This document shows positions 33,718-42,145 of a stretch of 64,000 nucleotides of DNA, one piece after another; the first letter of the stretch is position 1; each line of letters opens with the position of its first letter. A program made the position numbers and the translations under genes. The stretch is from Phycisphaerales bacterium. GTDB taxonomy: Bacteria > Planctomycetota > UBA1135 > UBA2386. The stretch covers positions 1 to 64,000 of the forward strand of contig JADCJE010000032.1 in assembly GCA_020247305.1 (NCBI GenBank). The letters run 5' to 3'. The notes beneath the pieces were generated by a model, which searched no databases, was not told the DNA's origin, and saw only the letters and a list, made by a program, of their open reading frames with translations.

Positions 33718-35564
33718 CCAGACTGAGCCTGCGCAACCTGCTGCAGGGCGCCGGCGAACCGGCGCTGCGCGAATGCGTGTTCCGCTGGTGCGGCGCGGTC
33801 GCCGACGAGGCCAAGCCGACCCTCGCCGCTGCGGCCGCGGCGATGGAGGACGAGCAACGCGTGCAGGCGCGGCTGGCGGCGCTGCCGAAGAAGCTGCAGG
33901 ACCTGCTGGAGCCGTTCTTCGCGCCTGGCGCGTCGGTGCGGTCGGTGCAGGCCCTGGTGACCGAGTGCGGCAAGCAGTTCAAGAGCCGTTTCGAACTGGA
34001 GGCGGCGCTGGCGGCGCTGCATCGCGAAGCGTTCGTCTGGCACGTCAAGGACAAGCGTTGGGCGACCTTCGACTCCCCGAGCTGGGCGGTGCCGACGGAG
34101 CTGGTCGAGTGCGTGCACCAGCTGCGGCAGCGGCGCCAGCGACTCCTGCAGGACGCCGTGACGTTGCAGGGTTTCCTCGACGCGCGGTACTTCCGCGAGC
34201 GGGTCGAGGCGGGCAAGGCGGGCGGCAAGGACGACGCCAAGGCCAGCGACCACGCGCGCAAGATCTACAAGCTGTACGCGCTGGACGCCTCGATCGCGCA
34301 GCGGCTGCAGAAGCTGCCGCCAGCCGTCGCGACGATCGTCGACGACGTGCTGTTCAAGCACGGCGGCATCGCGGCGTGGGAGGAGACGCTGCGCGAGGTG
34401 GACCTGCCCGATCCGCCGGACCTCGCGCTGGTGGGCAAGTGCCTCGCCGAGGCGATGCTCGGCACGGTCACCGACCTCGACCTAGCGCGCATCGGCGTGC
34501 AGCCGCTGCCGCAGGCGGTCGTCGTGTTCCACGAGGTCGCGTTGTTCGCGCTCAAGCGGCGAGGCGAGTCGGCGCTGCCCACCGTCAGCGAGGAGCTGTC
34601 GTGCCGCGGCGACTTCGCGACCAACGTCGGCCGCTTCCTCAAGGACCTGCAGCACACCAAGGTGCTGTTCACCGCCGAGGGCGACCTGTTCAAGGCCTCG
34701 CAGAAGCGCATCGCCGCGACGCTGCTGCCCGTTCCCGGCGGCTTCCTCGGGCAGGAGGCGACGCTGGAGGCGATCTTCCGCTTCTGCCTGCAGCGACGGC
34801 TCGTAGATCGCCGCGGCGAACGCGCGCTGCGGCCGACGCCCGCGGGGCAGGAGTTCGATCGCGCGCCGCTGGCGGAGCAGACCCGAACCCTGCTCGCGCA
34901 CTTCGTGGAGGATCGCACGCTGCACGGCGAGCCGTACCACCACACGCGCCTGCGCCGCGTGTTCTTGCGCCTGCTGCGCCGGGCGGAGCCGATGGTCTGG
35001 CAGGACTGCTCGCTGCTGCCGTTCCTGGCGCGCAACGCCTATCTCGCGCAGCTCGAAGCGGCGGCGACCGAGGAGTACTTCGCCGCGCGCTTCCTCGGGG
35101 GCGCCTACACGCCCAGCGAGACGCTGCAGCAGTTGGCGTGGAACCTGCTCGTCTGGGTCAAGCGCCGCCTGTTCCCGCTGGGCATCGTCGACCTCGGCGT
35201 GCACCAGGGACGCGTCACCGCGCTGCGGCTGTCGCGGCTCGGCGCCGAGCTGCTCGACGCCGAGCCGGCGGGCAAGGTCGGTGGCACGCGCAGTTCCGTC
35301 ATCGTGCAGCCGGACTTCGAGGTCATCGTTTTCCCGGGCGACGACGTGCACGACGTCCTGCACCTGTTCGATCGCTTCGCGCGGCGGACGAAGAGCGACC
35401 ACGTGCACCAGTTCCGGATCGACGAGGCCTCGGTGCGCGCCGGAATCGCCGACGGCCTGTCCGGCGCGCAGATCATCCAGGTGCTCGCCGACCGCGCACG
35501 GGCGCCGGTGCCGCAGAACGTCCGCTACAGCCTCGAGGAGTGGGCGCAGCGACCGCACGCGTGA
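33714..35564 (+). CDS. Helicase-associated protein, partner of the XPB-like helicase
   Basis: A 616-residue soluble, mainly helical protein. The C-terminal 120 residues ([18 protein letters not shown] ... [39 protein letters not shown]) match the helicase conserved C-terminal-like domain (PF13625 type) found alone beside XPB in actinobacteria, for example the gene next to XPB in Mycobacterium. No ATPase motifs are present, so it is probably an accessory or regulatory subunit. It begins inside the helicase stop (ATGA) and ends the operon; a large inverted repeat follows. Confidence 0.78.
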   Translation: MTRLSLRNLLQGAGEPALRECVFRWCGAVADEAKPTLAAAAAAMEDEQRVQARLAALPKKLQDLLEPFFAPGASVRSVQALVTECGKQFKSRFELEAALAALHREAFVWHVKDKRWATFDSPSWAVPTELVECVHQLRQRRQRLLQDAVTLQGFLDARYFRERVEAGKAGGKDDAKASDHARKIYKLYALDASIAQRLQKLPPAVATIVDDVLFKHGGIAAWEETLREVDLPDPPDLALVGKCLAEAMLGTVTDLDLARIGVQPLPQAVVVFHEVALFALKRRGESALPTVSEELSCRGDFATNVGRFLKDLQHTKVLFTAEGDLFKASQKRIAATLLPVPGGFLGQEATLEAIFRFCLQRRLVDRRGERALRPTPAGQEFDRAPLAEQTRTLLAHFVEDRTLHGEPYHHTRLRRVFLRLLRRAEPMVWQDCSLLPFLARNAYLAQLEAAATEEYFAARFLGGAYTPSETLQQLAWNLLVWVKRRLFPLGIVDLGVHQGRVTALRLSRLGAELLDAEPAGKVGGTRSSVIVQPDFEVIVFPGDDVHDVLHLFDRFARRTKSDHVHQFRIDEASVRAGIADGLSGAQIIQVLADRARAPVPQNVRYSLEEWAQRPHA

Positions 35565-35624
35565 CGCCGGTGCCATCGGATCGTCCGGAGTCTTCTTCTG
35601 GTCCTTCAACACGGCGCACCGGCG
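35565..35624. terminator. Inverted repeat directly after the repair operon
   Basis: CGCCGGTGC (35565-35573), starting at the base after the stop codon, is perfectly repeated inverted at 35616-35624 with a 42-base loop. A second pair, TCGTCCG (35581-35587) and CGGACGA (35623-35629), could compete with it. The long loop makes an intrinsic terminator doubtful. Confidence 0.3.
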
Positions 35625-35634
35625 GACGATGAGC

Positions 35635-35640
35635 TAGGCT
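35635..35640 (+). promoter_or_regulatory. TAGGCT -10-like element upstream of the UGM-like gene
   Basis: TAGGCT preceded by GC lies 20 bases before the ATG at 35661, in the same sequence context (GCTAGGCT) as at 55291, giving a short leader of about 13 bases. Confidence 0.35.
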
Positions 35641-35660
35641 CGTCACCGCACGCACCGCCC

Positions 35661-37160
35661 ATGACCGCGCCAGACGCCGATCCGAACGCCGCCTCGAGTC
35701 CCGCTGCCGCCGGCACCGCCGATCCGTCGGTGCTCGTGCTGGGCGCCGGCCCGGCGGGCCTCGCCTGCGCCATGGAGTTGTCCCGCAACGGCCGGCGGAC
35801 CATGGTCGTCGAGCGCGACGAGCAGGTCGGCGGGCTGGCCAAGACGCTGACCATCCGCGAGGGCGACCTGACGTTCCTGACGGACATCGGGCCGCACCGG
35901 TTCTTCTCGAAGAACAAGTACCTCTACGACTTCATCGAGGACCTGCTGCACGAGGAGTGGCGCAAGGTGCCGCGCCTGACCCGGCAGTTCATCGACGGCA
36001 AGTACTACAACTATCCCGTCAACTTCGGCCAGGTCGTCCGCAACCTCGGCTTCCTGCGCAGTTGCCGAATCGGCGTCGACTACTTCCTTGCGCGGCTGCG
36101 CTACGGGTTGTTCGGCAAGCCGATGAAGACGTTCGAGGACTACGTCGTCGCCAACTTCGGCCGCGCGCTCGCCGAGTTCTCGATGATCAACTACACCGAG
36201 AAGATCTGGGGCATCCCGGTCCGCGACATCCATCCGGACTGGGCCAAGCAGCGCATCCACGGCCTCAACCTCTGGAGCGTGCTGACGAAGGCGATCGGGC
36301 TCGGCGGCAAGAAGGGGCCGAAGTCGCTCGTCGACGAGTTCTACTATCCCCAGTTCGGCACCGGCACGATCTACGAGGAGATCGGCAAGCACCTCGCCGA
36401 GACCGGCACGAAGATGCTGCTGCGGAGCGAACCGGTGAAGGTCCGCCACGACGGCCGCCGGGTGACGTCCGTCGATCTGCGGACGCCCGACGGCGTCGTG
36501 ACCGTGCGTCCCGACCACGTCGTCGAGTCGGTGCCGCTGACGCACTTCCTGACGCTGCTCGATCCGCCGCCGCCGCCCGACGTGCTGGCGGCCGCGGGCG
36601 CCCTGCGCTGGCGGGCCCAGGTCTACCTGTTCCTCACGCTCGACAAGGACAAGGTCACCGACGACAACTGGATCTACTTCCCGAGCAAGGACATCCCGTT
36701 CGGCCGTACGAGCGAGATGAAGAACTTCAGCAAGGACATGTGTCCGCCCGGGAAGACCTCGTTCTTCGTCGAGTTCTTCACGTTCGAGGACGATCCGCTC
36801 TGGTCGATGACCACGGAGCAGGTGCTCGACCTCGCGATGCCGTACTTCGAGTCGTGGGGCTTCTTCACCCGCAAGGAGGTCCGCAAGGCGTACCTCTGGA
36901 AGCGGTCGCACGTCTATCCCGTCTACGACAGCGCGTACAAGTCGCGGCTGGCGACGATCGCGTCTTGGTTGGAGCGGCTGGAGAACCTCGTCTACATCGG
37001 TCGGCCCGGCCGCTTCCGCTACACCAACCAGGACCACAGCCTGGAGATGGGCATCATCGCCAGCCGCATCGTCCTCGAAGGCCGCAAGTACGACATGGAC
37101 ACGGTCGGCTCCGAGAACGAGTACTTCGAGAAGGGTCCGATCTACGAGAAGCGCATCTGA
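35661..37160 (+). CDS. FAD-dependent amine-oxidase/UDP-galactopyranose-mutase-like protein
   Basis: A 499-residue flavoprotein. The FAD motif VLGAGPAGLACAMEL is at residues 26-40, followed by ERDEQVGGLAKT, the GG-doublet typical of the amine-oxidase/UGM superfamily. The segment TDIGPHRFFSKNKYLYDFIEDLL and the tryptophan/tyrosine-rich C-terminus resemble the UGM-like proteins encoded in bacterial polysaccharide clusters. The C-terminal cofactor segment is YIGRPGRFRYTNQDHSLEMG. True mutase activity is not certain, since the family includes enzymes of unknown function. It stands alone, with a TAGGCT element upstream. Confidence 0.75.
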   Translation: MTAPDADPNAASSPAAAGTADPSVLVLGAGPAGLACAMELSRNGRRTMVVERDEQVGGLAKTLTIREGDLTFLTDIGPHRFFSKNKYLYDFIEDLLHEEWRKVPRLTRQFIDGKYYNYPVNFGQVVRNLGFLRSCRIGVDYFLARLRYGLFGKPMKTFEDYVVANFGRALAEFSMINYTEKIWGIPVRDIHPDWAKQRIHGLNLWSVLTKAIGLGGKKGPKSLVDEFYYPQFGTGTIYEEIGKHLAETGTKMLLRSEPVKVRHDGRRVTSVDLRTPDGVVTVRPDHVVESVPLTHFLTLLDPPPPPDVLAAAGALRWRAQVYLFLTLDKDKVTDDNWIYFPSKDIPFGRTSEMKNFSKDMCPPGKTSFFVEFFTFEDDPLWSMTTEQVLDLAMPYFESWGFFTRKEVRKAYLWKRSHVYPVYDSAYKSRLATIASWLERLENLVYIGRPGRFRYTNQDHSLEMGIIASRIVLEGRKYDMDTVGSENEYFEKGPIYEKRI

Positions 37161-37208
37161 CCGGCAGGCCGCCGCGAGCGCGCCGGCGCGCGCACGGCTG
37201 CCCGCGCG

Positions 37209-37943
37209 TCACGGCCTGCGGGCGCGCAGCAGGTCGAACTGGCCCTTGAGCACGGCGAGCGCCGTCTCCGTGCGCAGCGGGCGCGCGCCGCACGAAACGG
37301 GCAAGAAACCCTGCGCCGCGAAGCGCTCGACCTCATAGGGCAGGAAGCCGCCGTCGGGTCCGATCGCGAGCGCGATGCCGCCGCCACCGGGCGCGAGCAT
37401 CGCGGTCGGCGTCGCCGCCGCCGGATCGGCGACGAAGCGCTGCGCCGGCAGGGGCAACACCGGCAGCGCGTCCTCGACGAACGGGCGGAACAGCGCATGG
37501 AACGACACGGTCGGCAGGCGCGTGCGGCCGGTCTGCTCCAGGCCGGCGAGCAACGCTGCCCGCTGCGCCGCGGGCTGCATCGCCTCGCTGGCGAGGTGGC
37601 TCTTGTCGACGCGCCAACTGCGGAACAAGTCGATGCGGCCGAAGCCGAGCGCCGCCGCGTGCGCGAGCATGCGCAGCAGCACCTTCGGCCGCGGCACCGC
37701 CAGCAACAACGCGTCGTCCGGGCGCGGTTCGACGTCGTGCCGCCACGCGCATGCGAACTCGACCGCTTCGTCGCCGATCGCCGTGACGCGGGCTTCGCCG
37801 CGGGGGCCGTCGACGATCGCCGCGCGCAGCACGTCGCCTGCCTGGGCGCGCAGGACCATGCGCACGTGCTCGGCGCGACGGCCGACGAGCCGGCAATGGC
37901 CAGCCGCATCGGGCTCGTCGGCTTCGAGCAGCAGGAAGTTCAC
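37209..37943 (-). CDS. rsmE: 16S rRNA m3U1498 methyltransferase RsmE
   Basis: A 244-residue SPOUT-class methyltransferase. The N-terminal PUA-like domain (HVRMVLRAQAGDVLRAAIVDG) is followed by the SPOUT fold with LAIGPDGGFLPYEVERFAAQGF and the C-terminal LRTETALAVLKG, the knot signature of RsmE. It methylates U1498 in the decoding centre. GTG 37943 (start of VNFLLLEADE) is preferred over an upstream GTG at 37979 because it begins at the family's usual point and is preceded by TACCAT six bases away. The inner sequence FRSWRVDKSHLASEAM replaces the usual TERS-type strand. Confidence 0.9.
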   Translation of the reverse strand: MNFLLLEADEPDAAGHCRLVGRRAEHVRMVLRAQAGDVLRAAIVDGPRGEARVTAIGDEAVEFACAWRHDVEPRPDDALLLAVPRPKVLLRMLAHAAALGFGRIDLFRSWRVDKSHLASEAMQPAAQRAALLAGLEQTGRTRLPTVSFHALFRPFVEDALPVLPLPAQRFVADPAAATPTAMLAPGGGGIALAIGPDGGFLPYEVERFAAQGFLPVSCGARPLRTETALAVLKGQFDLLRARRP

Positions 37944-37949
37944 CGCCGG

Positions 37950-37955
37950 ATGGTA
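37950..37955 (-). promoter_or_regulatory. TACCAT -10-like element before rsmE
   Basis: Minus-strand TACCAT, six bases, then GTG at 37943. It is the deciding evidence for the downstream start; no Shine-Dalgarno sequence is visible. Confidence 0.45.
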
Positions 37956-38086
37956 GGAGCCGGGTCCGCGGGTGGCCACGCCGCCCGACGCGCGTCCCGG
38001 GACGGGGGCTCCGGGCCTGTGCGCCGTTGCCGGGCGCGGGCGGACTCGCGCGGGAAATCCGCGCTAGCGGCATCCGGACGCGCGCA

Positions 38087-38092
38087 TACCAT
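38087..38092 (+). promoter_or_regulatory. TACCAT -10-like element before pssA
   Basis: TACCAT, eight bases, then ATG at 38101. It forms a divergent pair with the rsmE element, with 131 bases between the two hexamers. Confidence 0.4.
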
Positions 38093-38100
38093 GCCGCGGC

Positions 38101-39036
38101 ATGAGCACGTCGCGACTCGAAGACCTCGCCCTCCGCCGGCGCGGCCGGCTGCGCCGGCTGAAGGAGGTCCCCGTGCTGCCGAGCCTGATCACGCTCGGCA
38201 ACCTCTGCTGCGGCTTCCTGGCCATCGCCAAGGTCGCGGACGCGCTGCGCACCGCCCAACCTGGGGCCGAGTTCGCGACCGTGGTCGCCTTCTTCGAGGC
38301 CGCCGTGGTCCTGGTCTTCGTCGCGATGGTCTTCGACGCGCTCGACGGCCGGGTCGCGCGCATGACCGGTCAGACCACGCCCTTCGGCGCCCAGTTGGAC
38401 AGCATGGCGGACATGGTCACGTTCGGCTGCGCGCCGGCGTTCCTGTGCAAGGTGCTGGTCGACTGGCACGCGCAGGTCGACGGCAACCGGCTGTTGCCGC
38501 TGCACCCCAAGCTCTTCTTCGCCGCCGCCGCGGTCTACGTCGTCGGGGCGGCGCTCCGACTGGCCCGCTTCAACGTCGAGACCGGCGCCGACGAGGACGA
38601 CCACCGGGAGTTCAAGGGTCTGCCGTCGCCGGCCGCCGCCTCGGTCGCCTGCGCGCTGGTCGCCCTGTTCTGCACGCGCAACGACACCGGCGCCACGCTC
38701 GCGCACTGGCTGTTCGCGCCGAGTCACTTCGACCTGATCGTGGTCGCCATGCCCGGCGTGCTGGTGCTGCTCGGCCTGCTGATGGTCAGCCGCTTCCCGT
38801 ACCCGCACGCGATGCACTGGCTGATGAAGGGCCGCAACAGCCTGCCGGTGCTCGCCTTGGTGGTGGCGCTCGTGATCGTCGCCGCGATCGAATGGCAACT
38901 GGCGTTGGCGGCGACGACTTCGGGGTACCTGCTGTCGGGGCCGGCGGTCGGATTGGTTCGCCTCGTGCTGCGCCGGCGCAGCGACGACGACGACCAGGAC
39001 GGCGAGGACGCGCGGCCGCTGCCGTCGCACAACTGA
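38101..39036 (+). CDS. pssA: CDP-diacylglycerol-serine O-phosphatidyltransferase
   Basis: A 311-residue inner-membrane enzyme with about eight helices. The CDP-alcohol phosphotransferase motif is complete: Asp79, Asp82, Gly83, Ala86, Arg87, Gly96, Asp100 and Asp104. The opening VLPSLITLGNLCCGFLAI is typical of bacterial type II phosphatidylserine synthases. It condenses CDP-diacylglycerol with serine, the first step towards phosphatidylethanolamine. The C-terminus carries an extra acidic tail (residues 295-311). It lies 12 bases upstream of the FolK-PanC fusion and probably heads that operon. Confidence 0.9.
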   Translation: MSTSRLEDLALRRRGRLRRLKEVPVLPSLITLGNLCCGFLAIAKVADALRTAQPGAEFATVVAFFEAAVVLVFVAMVFDALDGRVARMTGQTTPFGAQLDSMADMVTFGCAPAFLCKVLVDWHAQVDGNRLLPLHPKLFFAAAAVYVVGAALRLARFNVETGADEDDHREFKGLPSPAAASVACALVALFCTRNDTGATLAHWLFAPSHFDLIVVAMPGVLVLLGLLMVSRFPYPHAMHWLMKGRNSLPVLALVVALVIVAAIEWQLALAATTSGYLLSGPAVGLVRLVLRRRSDDDDQDGEDARPLPSHN

Positions 39037-39048
39037 TCCCGTCGCGTC

Positions 39049-40398
39049 GTGTCCGATCCTGCGTCACCCGCCGTGTCCCCGTCGCCTCGCACCCGCACCG
39101 TCCACCTCGGCCTTGGCAGCAACGAAGGCGACCGGGACCGCCATCTGCAGTCGGCGATCGGCCGGCTCGCCGCCACGCCGGGCATCGCCGTGGCCCGCGT
39201 CTCGTCCTTTCGCGAGACGGCGTTCGTCGGTGAAGGACCGGCGCAGGGGCCGTACCGGAACGCCGTCGCCGAGTTGTCGACCTCGCTGACGCCGCAGGCG
39301 CTGTTCGCCGTCTGCAAGGCGATCGAGGCCGAAGCTGGGCGCAAGCTGCCGTCGCCGCGCAACCATCCGCGGCCGCTCGATCTCGACATCGTGTTCTTCG
39401 GCGACGAAGTGATCGACACGCGCGAATTGGTGGTGCCGCACCCGCGCTGGCACGAACGCCCCTTCGTGCTGGAGCCGCTGGCGGAACTCGGGGTCGACGT
39501 CGCCGGCCGCAAGCGCTGGACGCCGCCGGACGTCGTCGACGAGCCGCCTGCGATGTCGGCGCGGGCGGCGCGTTGGCGCGCCGGCGGCTGCACGATCGGC
39601 GTCGTGCCGACGATGGGCAGCCTACACGCCGGCCATCGCCGGTTGATGGAGATCGCCCGCAGCGAATGCGACCGCGTCGTGGCGACCGTGTTCGTCAACC
39701 CGCTGCAGTTCGGGCCGAAGGAGGACTTCGCCGCCTACCCGCGCGACCTCGCCGGCGACCTCGCCGTCTGCCGCGACGCCGGCGTCGACTGCGTGTTCGC
39801 GCCGACGGTGGCGCAGATGTACGACCCCGACTTCTGCAGCCACGTCGACGTCGGCCGCGCCGCCGACGGCATGGAGGGCGCGGTGCGCCCCGGGCACTTC
39901 CGCGGCGTCGCCACGGTGGTCGCGCGCTTGTTCGCGATCGCGCAGCCGACGCGGGCCTACTTCGGCGAGAAGGACGCCCAGCAGCTGGCGGTGATCCGCC
40001 GGATGACCCGCGACCTGGGTTTCCCGATCCGCATCGTGGCCTGCCCGATCGTGCGCGACGCGGACGGGTTGGCGCTGTCGAGCCGCAACGTCTACCTCGG
40101 CGCCGCCGACCGCGCCGCGAGCACCGTGCTGGTGCGCGCGCTGCGCAGCGCGCGCACGGCGTTCGGCCGTGGCGAGCGCGACCGCGACGCCCTGCTCGCC
40201 CGCGCGCGGGCGGTCATCGCCGCCGAACTGCGGGCGCAGCTCGACTACCTCGAACTGCGGCGCGAAGGCGATCTCGCCGAGCTGCCGCCTGGCCCGGTCG
40301 CCGGCGGCCGCATGCTGGTCGCCGCGATGTTCCGCGACGGCGTGCGCCCCGTCCGCCTGCTCGACAACCTCGCGCTCGACGGCAAGGCGGACGAATGA
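39049..40398 (+). CDS. folK-panC: FolK-PanC fusion: HPPK plus pantothenate synthetase
   Basis: A single 449-residue frame with two complete enzymes. Residues 17-165 are HPPK (FolK): HLGLGSNEGDR and RPLDLDIVFFG, with the catalytic Asp111-Asp113 pair. Residues 170-449 are pantothenate synthetase (PanC): PTMGSLHAGH (187-196), FVNPLQFGPKEDF, YFGEKDAQQL and DGLALSSRN (339-347). FolK pyrophosphorylates 6-hydroxymethyl-dihydropterin for folate; PanC joins pantoate to beta-alanine for coenzyme A. No frame change or internal stop separates them, and PanC seems to lack only a few N-terminal residues. GTG 39049 lies 12 bases after pssA; the stop overlaps ispE (ATGA). Confidence 0.92.
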   Translation: MSDPASPAVSPSPRTRTVHLGLGSNEGDRDRHLQSAIGRLAATPGIAVARVSSFRETAFVGEGPAQGPYRNAVAELSTSLTPQALFAVCKAIEAEAGRKLPSPRNHPRPLDLDIVFFGDEVIDTRELVVPHPRWHERPFVLEPLAELGVDVAGRKRWTPPDVVDEPPAMSARAARWRAGGCTIGVVPTMGSLHAGHRRLMEIARSECDRVVATVFVNPLQFGPKEDFAAYPRDLAGDLAVCRDAGVDCVFAPTVAQMYDPDFCSHVDVGRAADGMEGAVRPGHFRGVATVVARLFAIAQPTRAYFGEKDAQQLAVIRRMTRDLGFPIRIVACPIVRDADGLALSSRNVYLGAADRAASTVLVRALRSARTAFGRGERDRDALLARARAVIAAELRAQLDYLELRREGDLAELPPGPVAGGRMLVAAMFRDGVRPVRLLDNLALDGKADE

Positions 40399-41300
40399 GC
40401 GGCGGGCCCGCCCTGCGCCTGCCGGCGCGCGCGAAGCTGAACCTGTACCTGCGGGTATGCGGCCGCCGAGCCGACGGGTACCACCTGCTGGAGACGCTGT
40501 TCCACGCGCTAGAACTGCACGACGACCTCGTCGTCGCGCGCGCCGGCGACGGCGTCGAGCTGGCGGTCACGGCGGACACGCCGGGGCTCGCCGTGGCGCC
40601 GGGGCCGGACAACCTCGTCTGCCGGGCGCTGCAGGCGTTCGCCGAGCGCATTCCCGGCGCCGGCTTCCGCGCGCAGCTGCACAAACGCATCCCGCATGGC
40701 GGCGGACTCGGCGGCGGCAGCAGCGACGCGGCGGCGGCGCTGCGCCTCGCCAATGCGCTGTGCGGTGAGCCGCTGCCGCCCGCGGAGCTCGCGGCGATGG
40801 CGGCGCGGCTCGGCGCCGACTGCGCGTTCTTCCTTCGCGGCGGCACGCAGTGGGGGCGCGGCGTCGGCGACGAACTGACATCGACGCACCTCGCGGCGCG
40901 ACACTTCGTGCTCGTCTGTCCGTCGTTCGGCTGCGACACCGCTGCTGTCTACAAAACGCACGCCGCGATGTGGCGCGGCATGGAGCATGCCGATACGGTA
41001 GAAGGCATTCCGGCGGTCGACGAGCCGGAAGCCGTCCTGCACCACGGCTTCCGCAACGACCTGTGGGCGGCGGCGACGCGGGTCCAGCCTGCGCTGGCGC
41101 CGCTGCGGCAGCGGGTCGAGGCGCTTGCAGGGTGCGCGGCGGCGATGACGGGCAGCGGCTCGACCTTGTTCGTGCCGTTCTCCGTCGCAGCGGCGGCAAT
41201 CCGTTGCGCGCGCGATCTCGCGCCGCTCGCCGAGGACGGCGTGCGGCTCCTGGTGACGCGCAGCGGGCCGTCGGTCGTCGACGTGCCGACGCCGGACTGA
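40395..41300 (+). CDS. ispE: 4-diphosphocytidyl-2-C-methyl-D-erythritol kinase
   Basis: A 301-residue GHMP kinase of the MEP isoprenoid pathway. The catalytic lysine lies in ARAKLNLYL (Lys14), the ATP-binding loop PHGGGLGGGSSDAA spans 100-113, and GADCAFFLRG near residue 142 supplies the substrate-site aspartate. A GSG motif (MTGSGSTLF) near 250 is the third GHMP motif. It begins inside the FolK-PanC stop (ATGA) and is followed 121 bases later by spoVG, a neighbourhood also known from Bacillus (ispE, purR, yabJ, spoVG). Confidence 0.92.
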   Translation: MSGGPALRLPARAKLNLYLRVCGRRADGYHLLETLFHALELHDDLVVARAGDGVELAVTADTPGLAVAPGPDNLVCRALQAFAERIPGAGFRAQLHKRIPHGGGLGGGSSDAAAALRLANALCGEPLPPAELAAMAARLGADCAFFLRGGTQWGRGVGDELTSTHLAARHFVLVCPSFGCDTAAVYKTHAAMWRGMEHADTVEGIPAVDEPEAVLHHGFRNDLWAAATRVQPALAPLRQRVEALAGCAAAMTGSGSTLFVPFSVAAAAIRCARDLAPLAEDGVRLLVTRSGPSVVDVPTPD

Positions 41301-41410
41301 GCGGTCGGCGGCCCGGGCGGGCCGCCGGCGCGCCAGCGGAGGTCGTCGCGGCGAGCTGAGGCACCGGTCGGTCCTCGGTCGCATCGGTCGAAGGCGCGGT
41401 TCGACAACCT

Positions 41411-41416
41411 GGGAGG
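41411..41416 (+). promoter_or_regulatory. Shine-Dalgarno GGGAGG of spoVG
   Basis: GGGAGG lies five bases before the GTG at 41422 and fixes that start. It is one of the few clear ribosome-binding sites before a non-overlapping gene in the window. Confidence 0.6.
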
Positions 41417-41421
41417 CGGCA

Positions 41422-41997
41422 GTGCAATCCGAACGCAGCGACGGTGCCCATCACGTGCGGTTCTCGATCACCGAGGTCCGCGTCAAGCTGACCGAGGACC
41501 CGCGCAACAAGCTGCGCGCCTACGCCAGCGTCACCATCGACGACGCCTTCGTCATCCGCGACCTCAAGATCATCGACGGCGCCAAAGGTCCGTTCGTCGC
41601 GATGCCGAGCCGCAAGCTGTCGGACCATTGCCCGCGCTGCCAGCACAAGAACCACATGCGGGCGCGCTACTGCAACCAGTGCGGCGGCGAACTCGACGGC
41701 GATCGGGCGCCGCGCGACGGCCGCGGCCGGGCGCGGCTCTATGCCGACCTCGCGCACCCGATCAACAGCAACACGCGCATCGAACTGCACAAGGCGGTGG
41801 TGCGGGCCTATCAGGAGGAGGTCGAGGCGCAGCGCAGCGCCGGGTCGAACTACCAGCCGAAGGACTTCGACGACCTCGACGTGCTGTCGGAGTCGATCGA
41901 CGCCGAGTACCTCGACGAGTTGGCGCGCCGCCAGGAGGAACGGGAGCGGCGGCGGCGGGAGCAGGCGGCCGCGGGGGAAGCCGGCGCCGGCGCGTGA
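41422..41997 (+). CDS. spoVG: SpoVG-family RNA/DNA-binding regulator with inserted zinc ribbon
   Basis: A 191-residue protein; typical SpoVG has about 90-100. Residues 12-65 match SpoVG (FSITEVRVKLTE, LRAYASVTIDDAFVIRDLKIIDG, GPFVAMPSRK). Then comes a CxxC-x10-CxxC zinc ribbon (Cys70, Cys73, Cys84, Cys87) and the SpoVG ending ADLAHPINSNTR (108-119). The remaining 70 residues are a charged helix (EYLDELARRQEERERRRREQ). SpoVG proteins bind nucleic acid and tune stage-specific genes in Firmicutes and Borrelia. The zinc ribbon sits exactly where SpoVG has its nucleic-acid-binding hairpin, so it may change specificity. Confidence 0.88.
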   Translation: MQSERSDGAHHVRFSITEVRVKLTEDPRNKLRAYASVTIDDAFVIRDLKIIDGAKGPFVAMPSRKLSDHCPRCQHKNHMRARYCNQCGGELDGDRAPRDGRGRARLYADLAHPINSNTRIELHKAVVRAYQEEVEAQRSAGSNYQPKDFDDLDVLSESIDAEYLDELARRQEERERRRREQAAAGEAGAGA

Positions 41998-42133
41998 TGG
42001 CGGGCGTGCCGCGGCGGCGGTCCAGATGGAGCCGACGCCGAGGGCCGAGCGGCGCAGCCGCACTGCCGCGGCGGCGAGCGTTCCCCGGCGACGACGCATG
42101 CCGGGCGGCGTGGCCTTCCGTGCCGAAAGCCTC

Positions 42134-42139
42134 TACGAT
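42134..42139 (+). promoter_or_regulatory. TACGAT -10-like element before the DUF2520 gene
   Basis: TACGAT, six bases, then GTG at 42146. It favours the GTG over an in-frame ATG at 42098. Confidence 0.42.
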
Positions 42140-42145
42140 CGGCGC

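Noticed and set aside
37178-37191. 14-base palindrome GCGCGCCGGCGCGC between the UGM-like gene and rsmE as terminator
   Set aside because: It has no loop and such GC runs are frequent in this sequence; not convincing.
39049-40398. Frameshift or misassembly creating the FolK-PanC fusion
   Set aside because: Frame and codon composition are continuous across the junction and no start/stop pair lies in it; only read-level data could overturn this.
41998-42145. Upstream extension of the DUF2520 gene to ATG 42098
   Set aside because: The added residues do not resemble the family, and TACGAT six bases before GTG 42146 supports the shorter start.
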